A DNA stretch of 43,503 nt, taken from the NCBI GenBank assembly GCA_023424965.1, contig JAFADI010000071.1, positions 1-43,503 of the forward strand, given 5' to 3'. This DNA comes from Bacillota bacterium (lineage in GTDB: Bacteria; Bacillota; Clostridia; Acetivibrionales; JAFADI01). Position numbers and translations under genes: made by a program. This document shows, one piece after another, positions 1-9,159 of this stretch. How positions within the stretch are numbered: position 1 is the first letter of the stretch; every line of letters begins with the position of its first letter. The notes below the pieces were generated by a model. That model saw nothing but the letters and a program-made list of their open reading frames with translations. It searched no databases and was not told the origin of the DNA.

Positions 1-3000
1 GAGACTTACACCGGTCAATTTGTTGTTCTGAACAGCAATATTGACATCAGCGGAAACGAATGGGAGCCCATCAACAATTTCGCCGGAACATTTGACGGTG
101 CGGGTCATAGAATCAGCGGGCTGACCATCGGTTTACCGGAAGCTGCGGCGGACTGCCAGAACGCAGGTCTGTTTGCATCCCTTGGGGCAACGGCCGTGGT
201 GAAAAATCTGGGAGTCACCGGCGTGAGGATTTACATAACCAATGGGGCCGCTTCGACGTATGCCGGGGGTCTGGCGGCGAAAACGAATAACGGTACGGCG
301 GCCGGCGGAACGGTGATAGACAATTGCTACGTGACCGGAACGGCGGTCAGTTCCGAAACAACATCGAGCAGAATCAGCTATGCCGGCGGATTGGTTGCAT
401 CTGTCGGCCAATATGGCAGTGTGACCAACTGCTGGACGGATATTGCGGTAAAGACAAAGGCCGGAGGGACCATGTCCGCCTATGCCGGCGGATTAACTGC
501 GCTGACGGGAAATAACGTGAATGTCGTAAACTGCTATACTTTGGGAGAGGTGAATGCCACCAGCACGAATTTAGCCAACGGCTCCGTTGCCGGAGGACTG
601 TTCGGAATGCAAAGCGGAAAGTCTTACAACTGCTATTCCAGGGGTGGAGTTGCGGCTAAAAATATAAAAGCGGATCAATCCTACCAGACGACGACCTATA
701 CTCTGGTGGGAGCATTGGCGGGCCAGGTGCCGGGGAACGGTGCGATGGACAGGATGTTCTATAATAGGAATGCGGTCCTGTCGGTAAACGAAGCGGTATA
801 TGATCCCGTTCCTCCAGTCGGTAGAGGAGCCTCCAATGCGGAGCCCACCCATGTTTCCGGGGTATATGCCAGTGACATGGCTTCTGTGACTTTCGTTACG
901 GCGCTCAACAGCGGGCTGGAATCCCTGGACGAAGCAAATATCGCTATCCCAGGCGGCGTTTCCCTGTATAAATGGAAGCTTTCCGGGAACACGGCGACCT
1001 TAAGCGATCACGTTTACGGCGGGGATGAAGTTGACGGCGATATTTTTGCGGGCGGTGAGGGGACGGCGGAGGATCCGTACATACTTCAGACGGAAGCCCA
1101 GCTTCGGGCCTTTGCCGCATCCCTCAATGAAGACCTTGATTATTCCGGGCTGTATATCCGGATGGGAAACAATATTGATGTGAGCAGCGAGGATTGGAAC
1201 CCCGTCGGCCAAGGCGAATATGCATTCCGCGGAACCTTCGACGGCGCCGGATATAAAATTATGGGGCTTAAGTACGGCAGCACAGAGACTGCGAAGGATG
1301 CCACCGACGCCGTGTATGTGGCGCTGTTTGGAGTGGTCGGACAAAAGGGGCTGATCAAGAATCTGGGGCTGACCGATGTGGGGATTTACACTTCAGGCCG
1401 GCACTCGGTAAATTCGGCGGCGATTGCAGGGTATCTTGAAGGCGGCGGTATTGACAACTGCTTTGCCACCGGGATCATAAATGGTAAAACCACGGTCCAG
1501 GGGAATAATTTTGTGGGTGGCCTGGTTGCCAACCAGTATAGGGGCTATATTATCAACAGTTGGAGTGATGTGGATGTGCGCTCGGAAACAGTAGGCAAGC
1601 ACGTATCCGAAGCCGGTGGACTGGTTTCCCTCAATAACCGGGGCCTGATCGCCAACTGCTATACCGTGGGCAATGCTTCGGGAGATGCGGTCAGGGCAGC
1701 AGAGGGGATGGCTTATGTCAGCAACCTGGTGGCTTGCCAGGCCGGCACCATTGTAAACTGCTATGTGCTGGGGAATACGGTATCGGACTCCTATTCCTTC
1801 TACGTGGGGGCCATTTCCGGCATGACCACCGGGATCGGCAAAGGCTATCTGTCCTATTACAATAAGGATGCCATCCAAATGATCGACGGTCAGGTTCCCG
1901 ATCCTTTCGTCGCCGTTGGTACCACCATCAGCACCAAGGAGGACGGTGTTGTCTCCAGCGGCTTTAACTACAGGCTGCAAGGCTATGGACCGGCGGAAAT
2001 GAAATCCGACAACTTTGCGTCGGTTCTGAACGGGAATTTTAAAGCTTTCCCCGTGCAGCTTTCCGAATGGCTGCCCGCGGGTACCGCCTTAAAAACCTGG
2101 AGCTACGACGCCGCGGAAGATATTGTCGTTCTCACCGGCAGCAACGCTGCCGTTACCTATGTGCCGGTGGTTGTCAATGAAGAAAATGAGGCTGCTTACA
2201 GGGCAGGTACGTACTACGGACGTGACGGCAGCGCCGGCGGCAATGAAATCATTGTAAAAGTGACCGTTACAAACGACAGGATTACAGCCATCGAAGTTAC
2301 CAGCCACAAGGAAGGGAACGGTTTTGATCCGGAAGCTGTGATTGCCGCCGTCCTTCTGGCTCAGAATACACGGATTGATTATGACACGAGCAATCCTTCA
2401 CTGGCCGCATTGCTTAAGGCCATCGACACGGCCCTGAAAAAAGCCGGGGCAGGAGACACGACAGGCTACGGAAAAGCGTACTCCGGCATTTTTGCAGGCG
2501 GCACCGGCCAAAAGGCAGATCCCTATCAGATTGCCACAGCACGGCAGTTGGCGGCTTTTGCGGCATCCATCAACGCGGATGAGAGCTATGCAGACAAATA
2601 TGTCGTGCTAACGCGGGATATTTCGCTCAAAGACACGGACTGGATACCTTCAGGCAGCGGCAATGCGGCCCATGCCTTCCGCGGCACCTTCGACGGAAGG
2701 GGACATTCCATCAGTGATATGACCATCGGCAGCGAAACAGGGCCGGCGGCTTACCAGTACGCCGGGATTTTCGGATACGCAAATCACGCGGTCATCAAGA
2801 ATGTGAGACTGACCGATGCCTATATCAACAATCACTATTCCGGAGACGGACGCTCTTATGTGGGTGTGCTTGCAGGCGCGGTGGAAAATGCTACTTCCAT
2901 TGATAACTGCTCTGCCAAGGGAACATTGACCAGCCGCGCAAAGAACCAGTGCTATACAGGCGGCCTGGTCAGCTTTACCTCGGGCATCGACGGAGCGGAG

Positions 3001-5094
3001 GGCTATGTAACGAACTGCGGTACGGACGTGGATATTACAGGGATATCCGATACCTCCTGGGTTTACCTCGGCGGGATCTCGGGACTGAATAACCGTACCT
3101 ATATTGTCAACTGCTACTCGTTGGGGGATGGGACTGCAAACAGCACGATAAACGTAAACAAGGCATCCACCGGAGGCATTGCGGGATTTCAGGCCGGTTA
3201 TGTGAGGAATTGCTACACCCTGGGCAGCATGAAAACCGTGCTTTCCTCTACGGATGTAGGCGGCTACGCAGGCAGGCATACGGGGATCGCCACCACCTAT
3301 TGTGCTTATTACAACACCGATGCAATGCATTATTCCGGCAATACACATCTTGTCCCCATCCCCGGCGTCGGAGTTTATGTGCCTTCCTCTGAAACAGGCC
3401 TGGTTGCGGCGGAGAAGGTGGAAGGAGAGGGCGAAGCATACATGAAGAGCGATGCATTCGCTTCCTTGCTCAATCAGAATCTAACCGATGAAAACGTCTC
3501 CGGCGTTCTGCCCCATGACATTGCCCTTGTGCCATGGGAATATAATGAAGATCTCGGGTTGACGGTGCTGAAACAAACACCTCCAACCTATACGGTAACC
3601 TTCAACGAAAATGGCGGAAACACGGAGGCCAACCCGGCGATTAAAACAGTGGAAGCGGGCGGGAAGGTAGATATACTTCCTGCAGCGCCAATGCGTACGG
3701 GCTATACCTTTAACGGCTGGAATACTCAAGCCGGCGGCGGGGGAACGGAATTTACGGCCTTCACGGCAGTAAATGCGGATATCACTGTATATGCCCAATG
3801 GAGAGTAATTTCCGGCAATGGGGGGGATCCTTCAGGAAGCAACGGTTCTCCGTCCGGCCCCACACAGACAAACACCGTCACAACAACGGCTCCGGCGGGA
3901 AATGCACAACCGGTAGTCAGAAGTACGACAACTGCGGTCGCAACAAGCAATGCGGACGGAAAAGCGACGGCGGCAGTGACGTCAGCCCAGATAGCGGAAG
4001 CCGTAAACAAAGCAGCAGCGGCGGCCGGACAGCAAGGCAGCGGTACGATGGCGGAGGTTGAAATCAAGGTAACTGCGCCGGAGAATGCAAAAGCAGTCGC
4101 CGTGAGCCTGCCGAAGGCGGCGATGGATACGGTCACCGGCCATAAAACCGATGCCTTGATGGTGTCAACGCCCGTGGCTTCCATCCGCTTTGATGGTGAT
4201 TCGCTGAATACCATCGCCAATGAAGCTTCGGGAGATGTTGATATTTCGACCTCCAGAGTGGATACGGCAACGCTTTCTGAAGAAGCAAAACAGAAAGTAG
4301 GGGACAGGCCTGTATTTAATTTCAGTGTGACCAGCGGGGATAAGACCATCTCTCAATTCAACGGCAAGGTGACGGTATCGGTGCCGTACACACCAGGAGC
4401 CGGGGAAGATCCCAACGCCGTTATTATGTACTACATCAATGCCGGGGGGCAACCGGAGCTGGTGAGCAGCGGTGCATACAATCCCGCAACAGGCAGGGTC
4501 ACATTCAAGACGGACCACTTTTCCCACTATGCCGTGGGCTATAACAAGGTAGGCTTTAGGGATGTGGCTGGAGATGCATGGTACTGCAAGGCAGTCACCT
4601 TTGCGGCGGCCAGAGGCATTACTACGGGTGCGGGGGACGGTAATTTCAACCCGGAGGCACAGCTTACAAGAGGTCAATTTCTTGTCATGGTGATGCGGGC
4701 TTATGCCATCAGCCCGGAGGACGGCTTGAGAGACAACTTTGCCGATGCCGGAAACACCTTTTATACAGGTTATCTGGCGTCTGCAAAGCGCCTGGGTATA
4801 TCCAGGGGGACAGGAAACAACAGATTCGAGCCGGACCGGGAAATTACCCGTCAGGAGACAGCGACATTGCTCTACAACACCTTAAAGATCCTTGGAGAGC
4901 TCCCGGCAGCCACAGGCACAACACCGCCGGCGGCTTTCAGCGATTCGAACCAGGTAGCGCCCTGGGCGAAGGAGGCCATGGACTTGTTTGTCATGGCAGG
5001 AATCGTGAGCGGCAGCAATGGAAGGCTTGCTCCCGGGGACAATACCAATAGGGCGCAGATGGCTCAAATGCTGTATAATTTGTTGGCGGAATAG
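1..5094 (+). CDS. Large SLH-domain surface protein with GLUG-type repeats (5' end outside window)
   Basis: The frame is open from base 1, so the true start lies upstream and at least 1697 residues are visible. It reads as three related modules that each open with a 'DPY.I.t..QL.AFA.S.N' motif and a 'G.FDG.GH.I' motif (module 1 cut by the window edge, modules 2 and 3 near 1060 and 2515). Each then runs into GLUG-like turns such as 'GGLVA...I.NCY..G'. Between modules 2 and 3 (about 2190-2450) is an FMN_bind-like domain starting YRAGTYYG. About 3585-3800 is an InlB B-repeat-like unit ending 'YTFNGWNTQAGG...ITVYAQW'. A Thr/Ser/Gly-rich linker follows from about 3810. The C-terminus (about 4550-5091) holds three SLH repeats, which in this family bind secondary cell wall polymer. 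Inferred role: surface protein held non-covalently on the wall; ligand unknown. A terminator-like hairpin follows the stop. Confidence 0.9.
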   Translation, partial: ETYTGQFVVLNSNIDISGNEWEPINNFAGTFDGAGHRISGLTIGLPEAAADCQNAGLFASLGATAVVKNLGVTGVRIYITNGAASTYAGGLAAKTNNGTAAGGTVIDNCYVTGTAVSSETTSSRISYAGGLVASVGQYGSVTNCWTDIAVKTKAGGTMSAYAGGLTALTGNNVNVVNCYTLGEVNATSTNLANGSVAGGLFGMQSGKSYNCYSRGGVAAKNIKADQSYQTTTYTLVGALAGQVPGNGAMDRMFYNRNAVLSVNEAVYDPVPPVGRGASNAEPTHVSGVYASDMASVTFVTALNSGLESLDEANIAIPGGVSLYKWKLSGNTATLSDHVYGGDEVDGDIFAGGEGTAEDPYILQTEAQLRAFAASLNEDLDYSGLYIRMGNNIDVSSEDWNPVGQGEYAFRGTFDGAGYKIMGLKYGSTETAKDATDAVYVALFGVVGQKGLIKNLGLTDVGIYTSGRHSVNSAAIAGYLEGGGIDNCFATGIINGKTTVQGNNFVGGLVANQYRGYIINSWSDVDVRSETVGKHVSEAGGLVSLNNRGLIANCYTVGNASGDAVRAAEGMAYVSNLVACQAGTIVNCYVLGNTVSDSYSFYVGAISGMTTGIGKGYLSYYNKDAIQMIDGQVPDPFVAVGTTISTKEDGVVSSGFNYRLQGYGPAEMKSDNFASVLNGNFKAFPVQLSEWLPAGTALKTWSYDAAEDIVVLTGSNAAVTYVPVVVNEENEAAYRAGTYYGRDGSAGGNEIIVKVTVTNDRITAIEVTSHKEGNGFDPEAVIAAVLLAQNTRIDYDTSNPSLAALLKAIDTALKKAGAGDTTGYGKAYSGIFAGGTGQKADPYQIATARQLAAFAASINADESYADKYVVLTRDISLKDTDWIPSGSGNAAHAFRGTFDGRGHSISDMTIGSETGPAAYQYAGIFGYANHAVIKNVRLTDAYINNHYSGDGRSYVGVLAGAVENATSIDNCSAKGTLTSRAKNQCYTGGLVSFTSGIDGAEGYVTNCGTDVDITGISDTSWVYLGGISGLNNRTYIVNCYSLGDGTANSTINVNKASTGGIAGFQAGYVRNCYTLGSMKTVLSSTDVGGYAGRHTGIATTYCAYYNTDAMHYSGNTHLVPIPGVGVYVPSSETGLVAAEKVEGEGEAYMKSDAFASLLNQNLTDENVSGVLPHDIALVPWEYNEDLGLTVLKQTPPTYTVTFNENGGNTEANPAIKTVEAGGKVDILPAAPMRTGYTFNGWNTQAGGGGTEFTAFTAVNADITVYAQWRVISGNGGDPSGSNGSPSGPTQTNTVTTTAPAGNAQPVVRSTTTAVATSNADGKATAAVTSAQIAEAVNKAAAAAGQQGSGTMAEVEIKVTAPENAKAVAVSLPKAAMDTVTGHKTDALMVSTPVASIRFDGDSLNTIANEASGDVDISTSRVDTATLSEEAKQKVGDRPVFNFSVTSGDKTISQFNGKVTVSVPYTPGAGEDPNAVIMYYINAGGQPELVSSGAYNPATGRVTFKTDHFSHYAVGYNKVGFRDVAGDAWYCKAVTFAAARGITTGAGDGNFNPEAQLTRGQFLVMVMRAYAISPEDGLRDNFADAGNTFYTGYLASAKRLGISRGTGNNRFEPDREITRQETATLLYNTLKILGELPAATGTTPPAAFSDSNQVAPWAKEAMDLFVMAGIVSGSNGRLAPGDNTNRAQMAQMLYNLLAE

Positions 5095-5120
5095 GAAATT
5101 AGCGGAAGACGTTATAATGG

Positions 5121-5165
5121 GCAGGGATTCGTTGCTGAAAAGCATGAATTCCTGCTTTGTTCTTC
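5121..5165 (+). terminator. Intrinsic terminator after SLH protein gene
   Basis: A 10-bp stem (GCAGGGATTC at 5121-5130 with GAATTCCTGC at 5146-5155, one G-T wobble) is followed by a T-rich tail, TTTGTTCTT. It lies 26 bases after the stop of the SLH protein gene. Confidence 0.65.
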
Positions 5166-5199
5166 AGTTTTGGAAATAAACGGGCGCATCTAGCAATAT

Positions 5200-5380
5200 A
5201 ATCTTGTGAATGGTAGGTTCACAGTTTTCCAAGAAATAATGGGAAGAATGCCTGCCAAACGGCAGAAGGATTTTGTCCGATTGGAGCAGGCTTAACTCTT
5301 GCGGAGTGGCAGACAAATTTTGAAGCCGGTAAAATAGGGATGGGTTGAAATTATACAACCAATCCCTATTACTGTTTTTG
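5200..5380 (+). promoter_or_regulatory. Structured leader with terminator-like hairpin upstream of ABC operon
   Basis: The 303-base gap before the ABC operon contains several local hairpins: GTGAA/TTCAC at 5206-5222, CTGCC/GGCAG at 5252-5265, and a long one at 5333-5370. The last has AATAGGGAT-G-GGTTG pairing with CAACC-A-ATCCCTATT, one G/A mismatch and an 8-base loop, followed by ACTGTTTTTG. It ends about 20 bases before the ribosome binding site of the next gene, so it is placed like an attenuator. I do not recognise it as a known riboswitch class, and no convincing promoter was found. Confidence 0.4.
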
Positions 5381-5397
5381 AGAGGTGAAAGTACAAA

Positions 5398-7194
5398 ATG
5401 AAAGAAAAGAATTGGTTAAAAACGGTTTTGGCCTTTGCCGGACCGTGCAGGCTGAAAGTGACCCTTTCGGTAATCTGCGCCATTGTCAGTGTGGCGGGAG
5501 GAATGGTTCCCTATGTGGGGGTATATCAAATCATCCTTTTGTTTTTTTCTGAAGAGCAGACGGTAAACGGCATTTTATTTTGGGGGACTATATGCCTTGC
5601 AGGTTATGTCATAAAGCTTGTCTTCTATGCCATATCCACCATGCTGGCCCATTTTTCCGCATATAGCATATTGGAGAATATCCGGCTTCAGATTGCCGGA
5701 AGGCTGATGAGGGCTCCCCTTGGCACCGTACTGGACCAGACGGTGGGGAAGCTGAAAAGTGTCATTGTGGACCGGGTGGAAACCATTGAGCTCCCTCTGG
5801 CCCATCTGATTCCGGAGGGCATATCCAACCTGCTTTTGCCCCTGGGCGTATTTGCCTACCTGATAATGATCGATTGGAGCATGGCCCTTGCGTCGATGGT
5901 AACGGTCCCCATCGCGGCTGTCGCTTATGGATTCATGATGCGGACATTCAATAAACAGTATGCGGATTATATGGAGGCCAGCAACCATGTAAACAGCGTG
6001 ATTGTAGAATATATCGAGGGCATTGAGGTCATCAAGGCCTTTAACCAGTCCGCCACCTCTTATGAAAAATTCGAAAAGGCAGTGGTATCCTTTAAAGAGT
6101 ATACCCTCAACTGGTTTAGAAGCACCTGGAAGCTCATGAACTTCGGCGGGGCGGTTTTGCCCTCAACCCTGCTGGGCACCATGCCTGTGGGCATGTATCT
6201 GTATAGGGCCGGGTCCTTAAGTCCGGCGGAGCTCACCATCAGCCTGATATTGTCCATGGGGATCATCGCGCCGTTAACCAGTTTTACGGTATTTGTGAAC
6301 GACTTGAAGTCCATCGAATACGCCGTCAAGGATGCAGACGAATTTTTAAATCTGAAGGAGCTTGAAAACGCATCCGGGGAGGTAGATCTTTCCGGCTACA
6401 GCATTGAGTTTGATAACGTATCCTTTTCCTATGACACCGGGAAAACTGGCTCAGACCTGACGGAAAACAGCGTGCTCAACGGCATTGACCTGAAAATTCC
6501 GCAAGGCTCCTTCACGGCCCTGGTCGGTCCTTCAGGCGGGGGGAAATCTACCGTGGCAAGGCTGATTGCGCGTTTTTGGGATGTGGGGGACGGAGAAATC
6601 AAAATCGGCGGCACCAATATCAAAAAGCTGCCGCTGGCACAGCTTGCCGACACGGTGAGCTTTGTAACCCAGGACAATTTCCTTTTTAACTGCTCGCTGA
6701 TGGAGAACATCCGGCTGGGCAACCCCAAAGCATCGGACGGGGAGGTTATCGAGGCGGCAAAAGCAGCCTGCTGCCATGAGTTTATCCGGAAGCTTGAAAA
6801 GGGATATGATACCGGCGCAGGAGAGGCGGGAGGCAAATTGTCGGGAGGAGAAAAGCAGCGGATTGCCATTGCCAGAGCCATCCTGAAAAAAGCGCCGGTT
6901 GTCATCCTGGATGAAGCCACGGCTTTTACCGATCCAGAGAATGAAGATAAGCTGCAGAAATCCATTGCCGCCCTGACCAAGGGAAAAACCTTGATGGTCA
7001 TTGCCCACAGGCTGTCAACCATCAAGGGAGCCGACCAGATTATTGTCATGGAAAAAGGACGCGTTGCAAAAACGGGCAGGCATGAGGAACTGCTTAAGGA
7101 ATGCGGCCTTTACAGGGACATGTGGGAGGCCCATGTGGGAGCCAGGCAGTGGGCTGCAGGCGGAGGGAAAGGAGAGGTGAAGCAGTATGCTTAA
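5398..7194 (+). CDS. ABC transporter half-transporter, membrane plus ATPase domains (first of pair)
   Basis: 598 residues, the usual length for an exporter-type (ABCB/MsbA-like) half-transporter. Residues about 1-320 are the six-helix membrane domain. The ATPase domain has Walker A GPSGGGKST (about 376-384), Q-loop VTQDNFLF, signature LSGGEKQR (about 481), Walker B VVILDEAT and switch histidine IAHRLSTI. After the catalytic Glu the usual ATSAL/VD is ATAFTD, a mild deviation. The start has AGAGGTG upstream. The stop overlaps the next gene by 8 bases (ATGCTTAA), suggesting translational coupling and a heterodimer. Substrate is not evident; such pairs in Firmicutes export drugs or peptides or handle siderophores. 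Confidence 0.92.
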   Translation: MKEKNWLKTVLAFAGPCRLKVTLSVICAIVSVAGGMVPYVGVYQIILLFFSEEQTVNGILFWGTICLAGYVIKLVFYAISTMLAHFSAYSILENIRLQIAGRLMRAPLGTVLDQTVGKLKSVIVDRVETIELPLAHLIPEGISNLLLPLGVFAYLIMIDWSMALASMVTVPIAAVAYGFMMRTFNKQYADYMEASNHVNSVIVEYIEGIEVIKAFNQSATSYEKFEKAVVSFKEYTLNWFRSTWKLMNFGGAVLPSTLLGTMPVGMYLYRAGSLSPAELTISLILSMGIIAPLTSFTVFVNDLKSIEYAVKDADEFLNLKELENASGEVDLSGYSIEFDNVSFSYDTGKTGSDLTENSVLNGIDLKIPQGSFTALVGPSGGGKSTVARLIARFWDVGDGEIKIGGTNIKKLPLAQLADTVSFVTQDNFLFNCSLMENIRLGNPKASDGEVIEAAKAACCHEFIRKLEKGYDTGAGEAGGKLSGGEKQRIAIARAILKKAPVVILDEATAFTDPENEDKLQKSIAALTKGKTLMVIAHRLSTIKGADQIIVMEKGRVAKTGRHEELLKECGLYRDMWEAHVGARQWAAGGGKGEVKQYA

Positions 7195-8932
7195 AACAAT
7201 AAGGCGCATCATCCGGTGGTCCGGTGAAAGGAGAAAGCGTTTATACATCGGTTTCGTGTATTCCTTCCTCCATACGATGTTTACGGCAATGCCCATTATG
7301 GGAGCCGCATACGGACTGAATCTCATCATAGAGGACAGGAAGGGCGGATTCACCCTGACAGAAGAGTGGGTGTGGTATATGCTGGGCTTTATGGTTGTCG
7401 CCGTGGCAGGCAGGTTTTGGTTTGCCTATCTGCGCGCCTCCTCCCAGGAAAGCATCGGCTATGAAGTGACCGAAGAGCAAAGAATTGCCATTGGAGACAT
7501 ATTGAAACGGGTATCCCTGGGCTTTTTCAGCAAAAAGAATGCCGGTGAACTTGCTTCAGCGGTGACAACGGATTTATCGTTTATTGAAATGCTGGGCATG
7601 AAGATGATTGATGTTGTGGTGAATGGGTATATCAGCGCCTTTACCATCGTGCTCTGTCTGGCCTTTTTCAATGTGCCGGTGGCTCTGATCGCGGCGGCGG
7701 GCATCCTGCTGTCCGCCCTGTTCCTGAAACTGCTGGGCGGCAAGAGCAGGGAAAATGCACCGGTGCATCAGCGGGCGCAGGACGCCATGATCGCCGCAAC
7801 CCTTGAGTATATCAGGGGAATGCCGGTGGTAAAGGCATTTAAGCAGGAGGGGGCCTCCATCGAAGGCATTCGTAAGGCGTATAAGGAAAGCCGCGATATC
7901 AACATCAAAATTGAAAAGAATTATGTTCCCTATAACTGTCTCCATCTCTTTGCGCTTAAAGCGGCATCGGTGGGCATTGTCCTCGCCTCGGCACTGCTGG
8001 CCGCCAATGGGGCCATGGATATTCCAACGATGCTGATGATGCTGATGTTCTCTTTCGTCATCTTCGGGCATGTGGAAGCGGCAAATGGCGCAATTCATGT
8101 GTTGAAAATCATCGACGCCACGATGGATAAGCTGGAGGACATAGAAAATGCGGAGTTTATTGATGAAGACGGCAGGAGTGTGAAGTTGGGGGCATATGAT
8201 ATCCGGTTTGAGGATGTGACTTTTGCCTATGAAAAAAGGAATGTATTGAGCCATGTGTCTTTTACCATCCCGGAGAACACGACGACAGCGATCATTGGCC
8301 CTTCCGGCAGCGGGAAAACGACGATATGCAGCCTGATCGCCAGGTTTTACGATGTGGATGAAGGCCGGATTACGGTGGGAGGAGTGGATGTGAAGGAGAT
8401 GACCTGTGACAGCCTGCTTGGAAACATCAGTATGGTTTTCCAGAAGGTCTATTTGTTCCACGATACGGTGCTGAACAATATCCGGTTCGGCAAGCCCCAG
8501 GCCGGCTTTGAGGAGGTGGTGGAGGCGGCAAAAGCTGCCTGCTGCCATGAGTTCATCCTGTGCCTGCCCCATGGGTATGACACAGTGATCGGTGACGGGG
8601 GTTCCACGCTTTCCGGCGGTGAAAAGCAGCGTATCTCCATCGCCAGAGCAATGCTCAAAAACGCTCCCATTGTAATCCTGGACGAGGCAACCGCCAGTGT
8701 GGACCCGGAAAATGAGCGCGAAATACAAAAGGCAATAAGCGCTCTGGTACACGGAAAAACCATTATAATTATTGCACACCGCCTGGCTACCATCAGGAAT
8801 GCCGATCAAATCCTTGTGGTTGACGAAGGCGGCATCACACAGAGAGGAAGCCATGAGGAGCTGATAGGCCAGGAGGGAGTTTACAGGCGGTTTCTGGCGA
8901 TACGCGAAAGGGCGGAAGGCTGGAGCCTTTAG
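7187..8932 (+). CDS. ABC transporter half-transporter, membrane plus ATPase domains (second of pair)
   Basis: 581 residues. A membrane domain (about 1-310) precedes an ATPase domain with Walker A GPSGSGKTT (about 370-378), Q-loop VFQKVYLF, signature LSGGEKQRISIARA, Walker B IVILDEATASVD and H-loop IAHRLATI. All catalytic motifs are intact, so both partners of the presumed heterodimer could hydrolyse ATP. It shares the stretch EAAKAACCHEFI with the upstream protein, which points to an old duplication. The start codon lies inside the end of the upstream gene. A hairpin terminator follows at about 9011. Confidence 0.92.
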   Translation: MLKTIRRIIRWSGERRKRLYIGFVYSFLHTMFTAMPIMGAAYGLNLIIEDRKGGFTLTEEWVWYMLGFMVVAVAGRFWFAYLRASSQESIGYEVTEEQRIAIGDILKRVSLGFFSKKNAGELASAVTTDLSFIEMLGMKMIDVVVNGYISAFTIVLCLAFFNVPVALIAAAGILLSALFLKLLGGKSRENAPVHQRAQDAMIAATLEYIRGMPVVKAFKQEGASIEGIRKAYKESRDINIKIEKNYVPYNCLHLFALKAASVGIVLASALLAANGAMDIPTMLMMLMFSFVIFGHVEAANGAIHVLKIIDATMDKLEDIENAEFIDEDGRSVKLGAYDIRFEDVTFAYEKRNVLSHVSFTIPENTTTAIIGPSGSGKTTICSLIARFYDVDEGRITVGGVDVKEMTCDSLLGNISMVFQKVYLFHDTVLNNIRFGKPQAGFEEVVEAAKAACCHEFILCLPHGYDTVIGDGGSTLSGGEKQRISIARAMLKNAPIVILDEATASVDPENEREIQKAISALVHGKTIIIIAHRLATIRNADQILVVDEGGITQRGSHEELIGQEGVYRRFLAIRERAEGWSL

Positions 8933-9010
8933 ATTTTCCATCCCCTGCTCCAGGGTGGATTCAAGGGAGGAGGACGACGGAAAAGCAAATAAAATGGTGG
9001 AAAGAGCCCC

Positions 9011-9040
9011 GGACCTGTCAAAACGGCAGGTCCTTTTCTT
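9011..9040 (+). terminator. Intrinsic terminator after ABC pair
   Basis: GGACCTG (9011-9017) pairs with CAGGTCC (9027-9033). The stem is followed by TTTTCTTCTT. It separates the ABC pair from the PadR operon. Confidence 0.8.
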
Positions 9041-9074
9041 CTTGCCCCATCGATAAAATTTTTCCGGTGACCTA

Positions 9075-9103
9075 TTGACTATATACAACAAGTAGAATAT
9101 TAT
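9075..9103 (+). promoter_or_regulatory. Sigma-A-type promoter of PadR operon
   Basis: TTGACT at 9075-9080, a 17-base spacer, then TATTAT at 9098-9103. The -10 box lies inside the first of three 19-bp repeats, so binding to the repeats should affect initiation. Confidence 0.65.
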
Positions 9104-9139
9104 ATAACAAATGGAATATTATATAACAAGTAGAATATG
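9087..9139 (+). repeat. Three 19-bp tandem direct repeats, probable operator
   Basis: Units begin at 9087, 9106 and 9125. Each starts AACAAGTAGAAT or AACAAATGGAAT and ends with ATATTATAT; the third is cut after ATG. The spacing is exactly 19 bases. The repeats cover the -10 region and the 5' leader of the padR-like gene. PadR proteins commonly repress their own promoter, so autoregulation is a reasonable inference. Confidence 0.7.
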
Positions 9140-9159
9140 AAATCCTGCGGAGGAGGAAC

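Noticed and set aside
5190..5280. Possible purine riboswitch (TATAATC followed by a hairpin with 7-base loop)
   Set aside because: The second helix and the conserved junction bases of the purine aptamer do not follow, so the resemblance is limited to the first few bases.
7574..9091. Long (505-codon) open frame on the minus strand
   Set aside because: It lies wholly opposite the second ABC transporter gene, whose motifs are unmistakable; the antisense frame has low-complexity, His/Gln/Arg-rich content and no recognisable domain.
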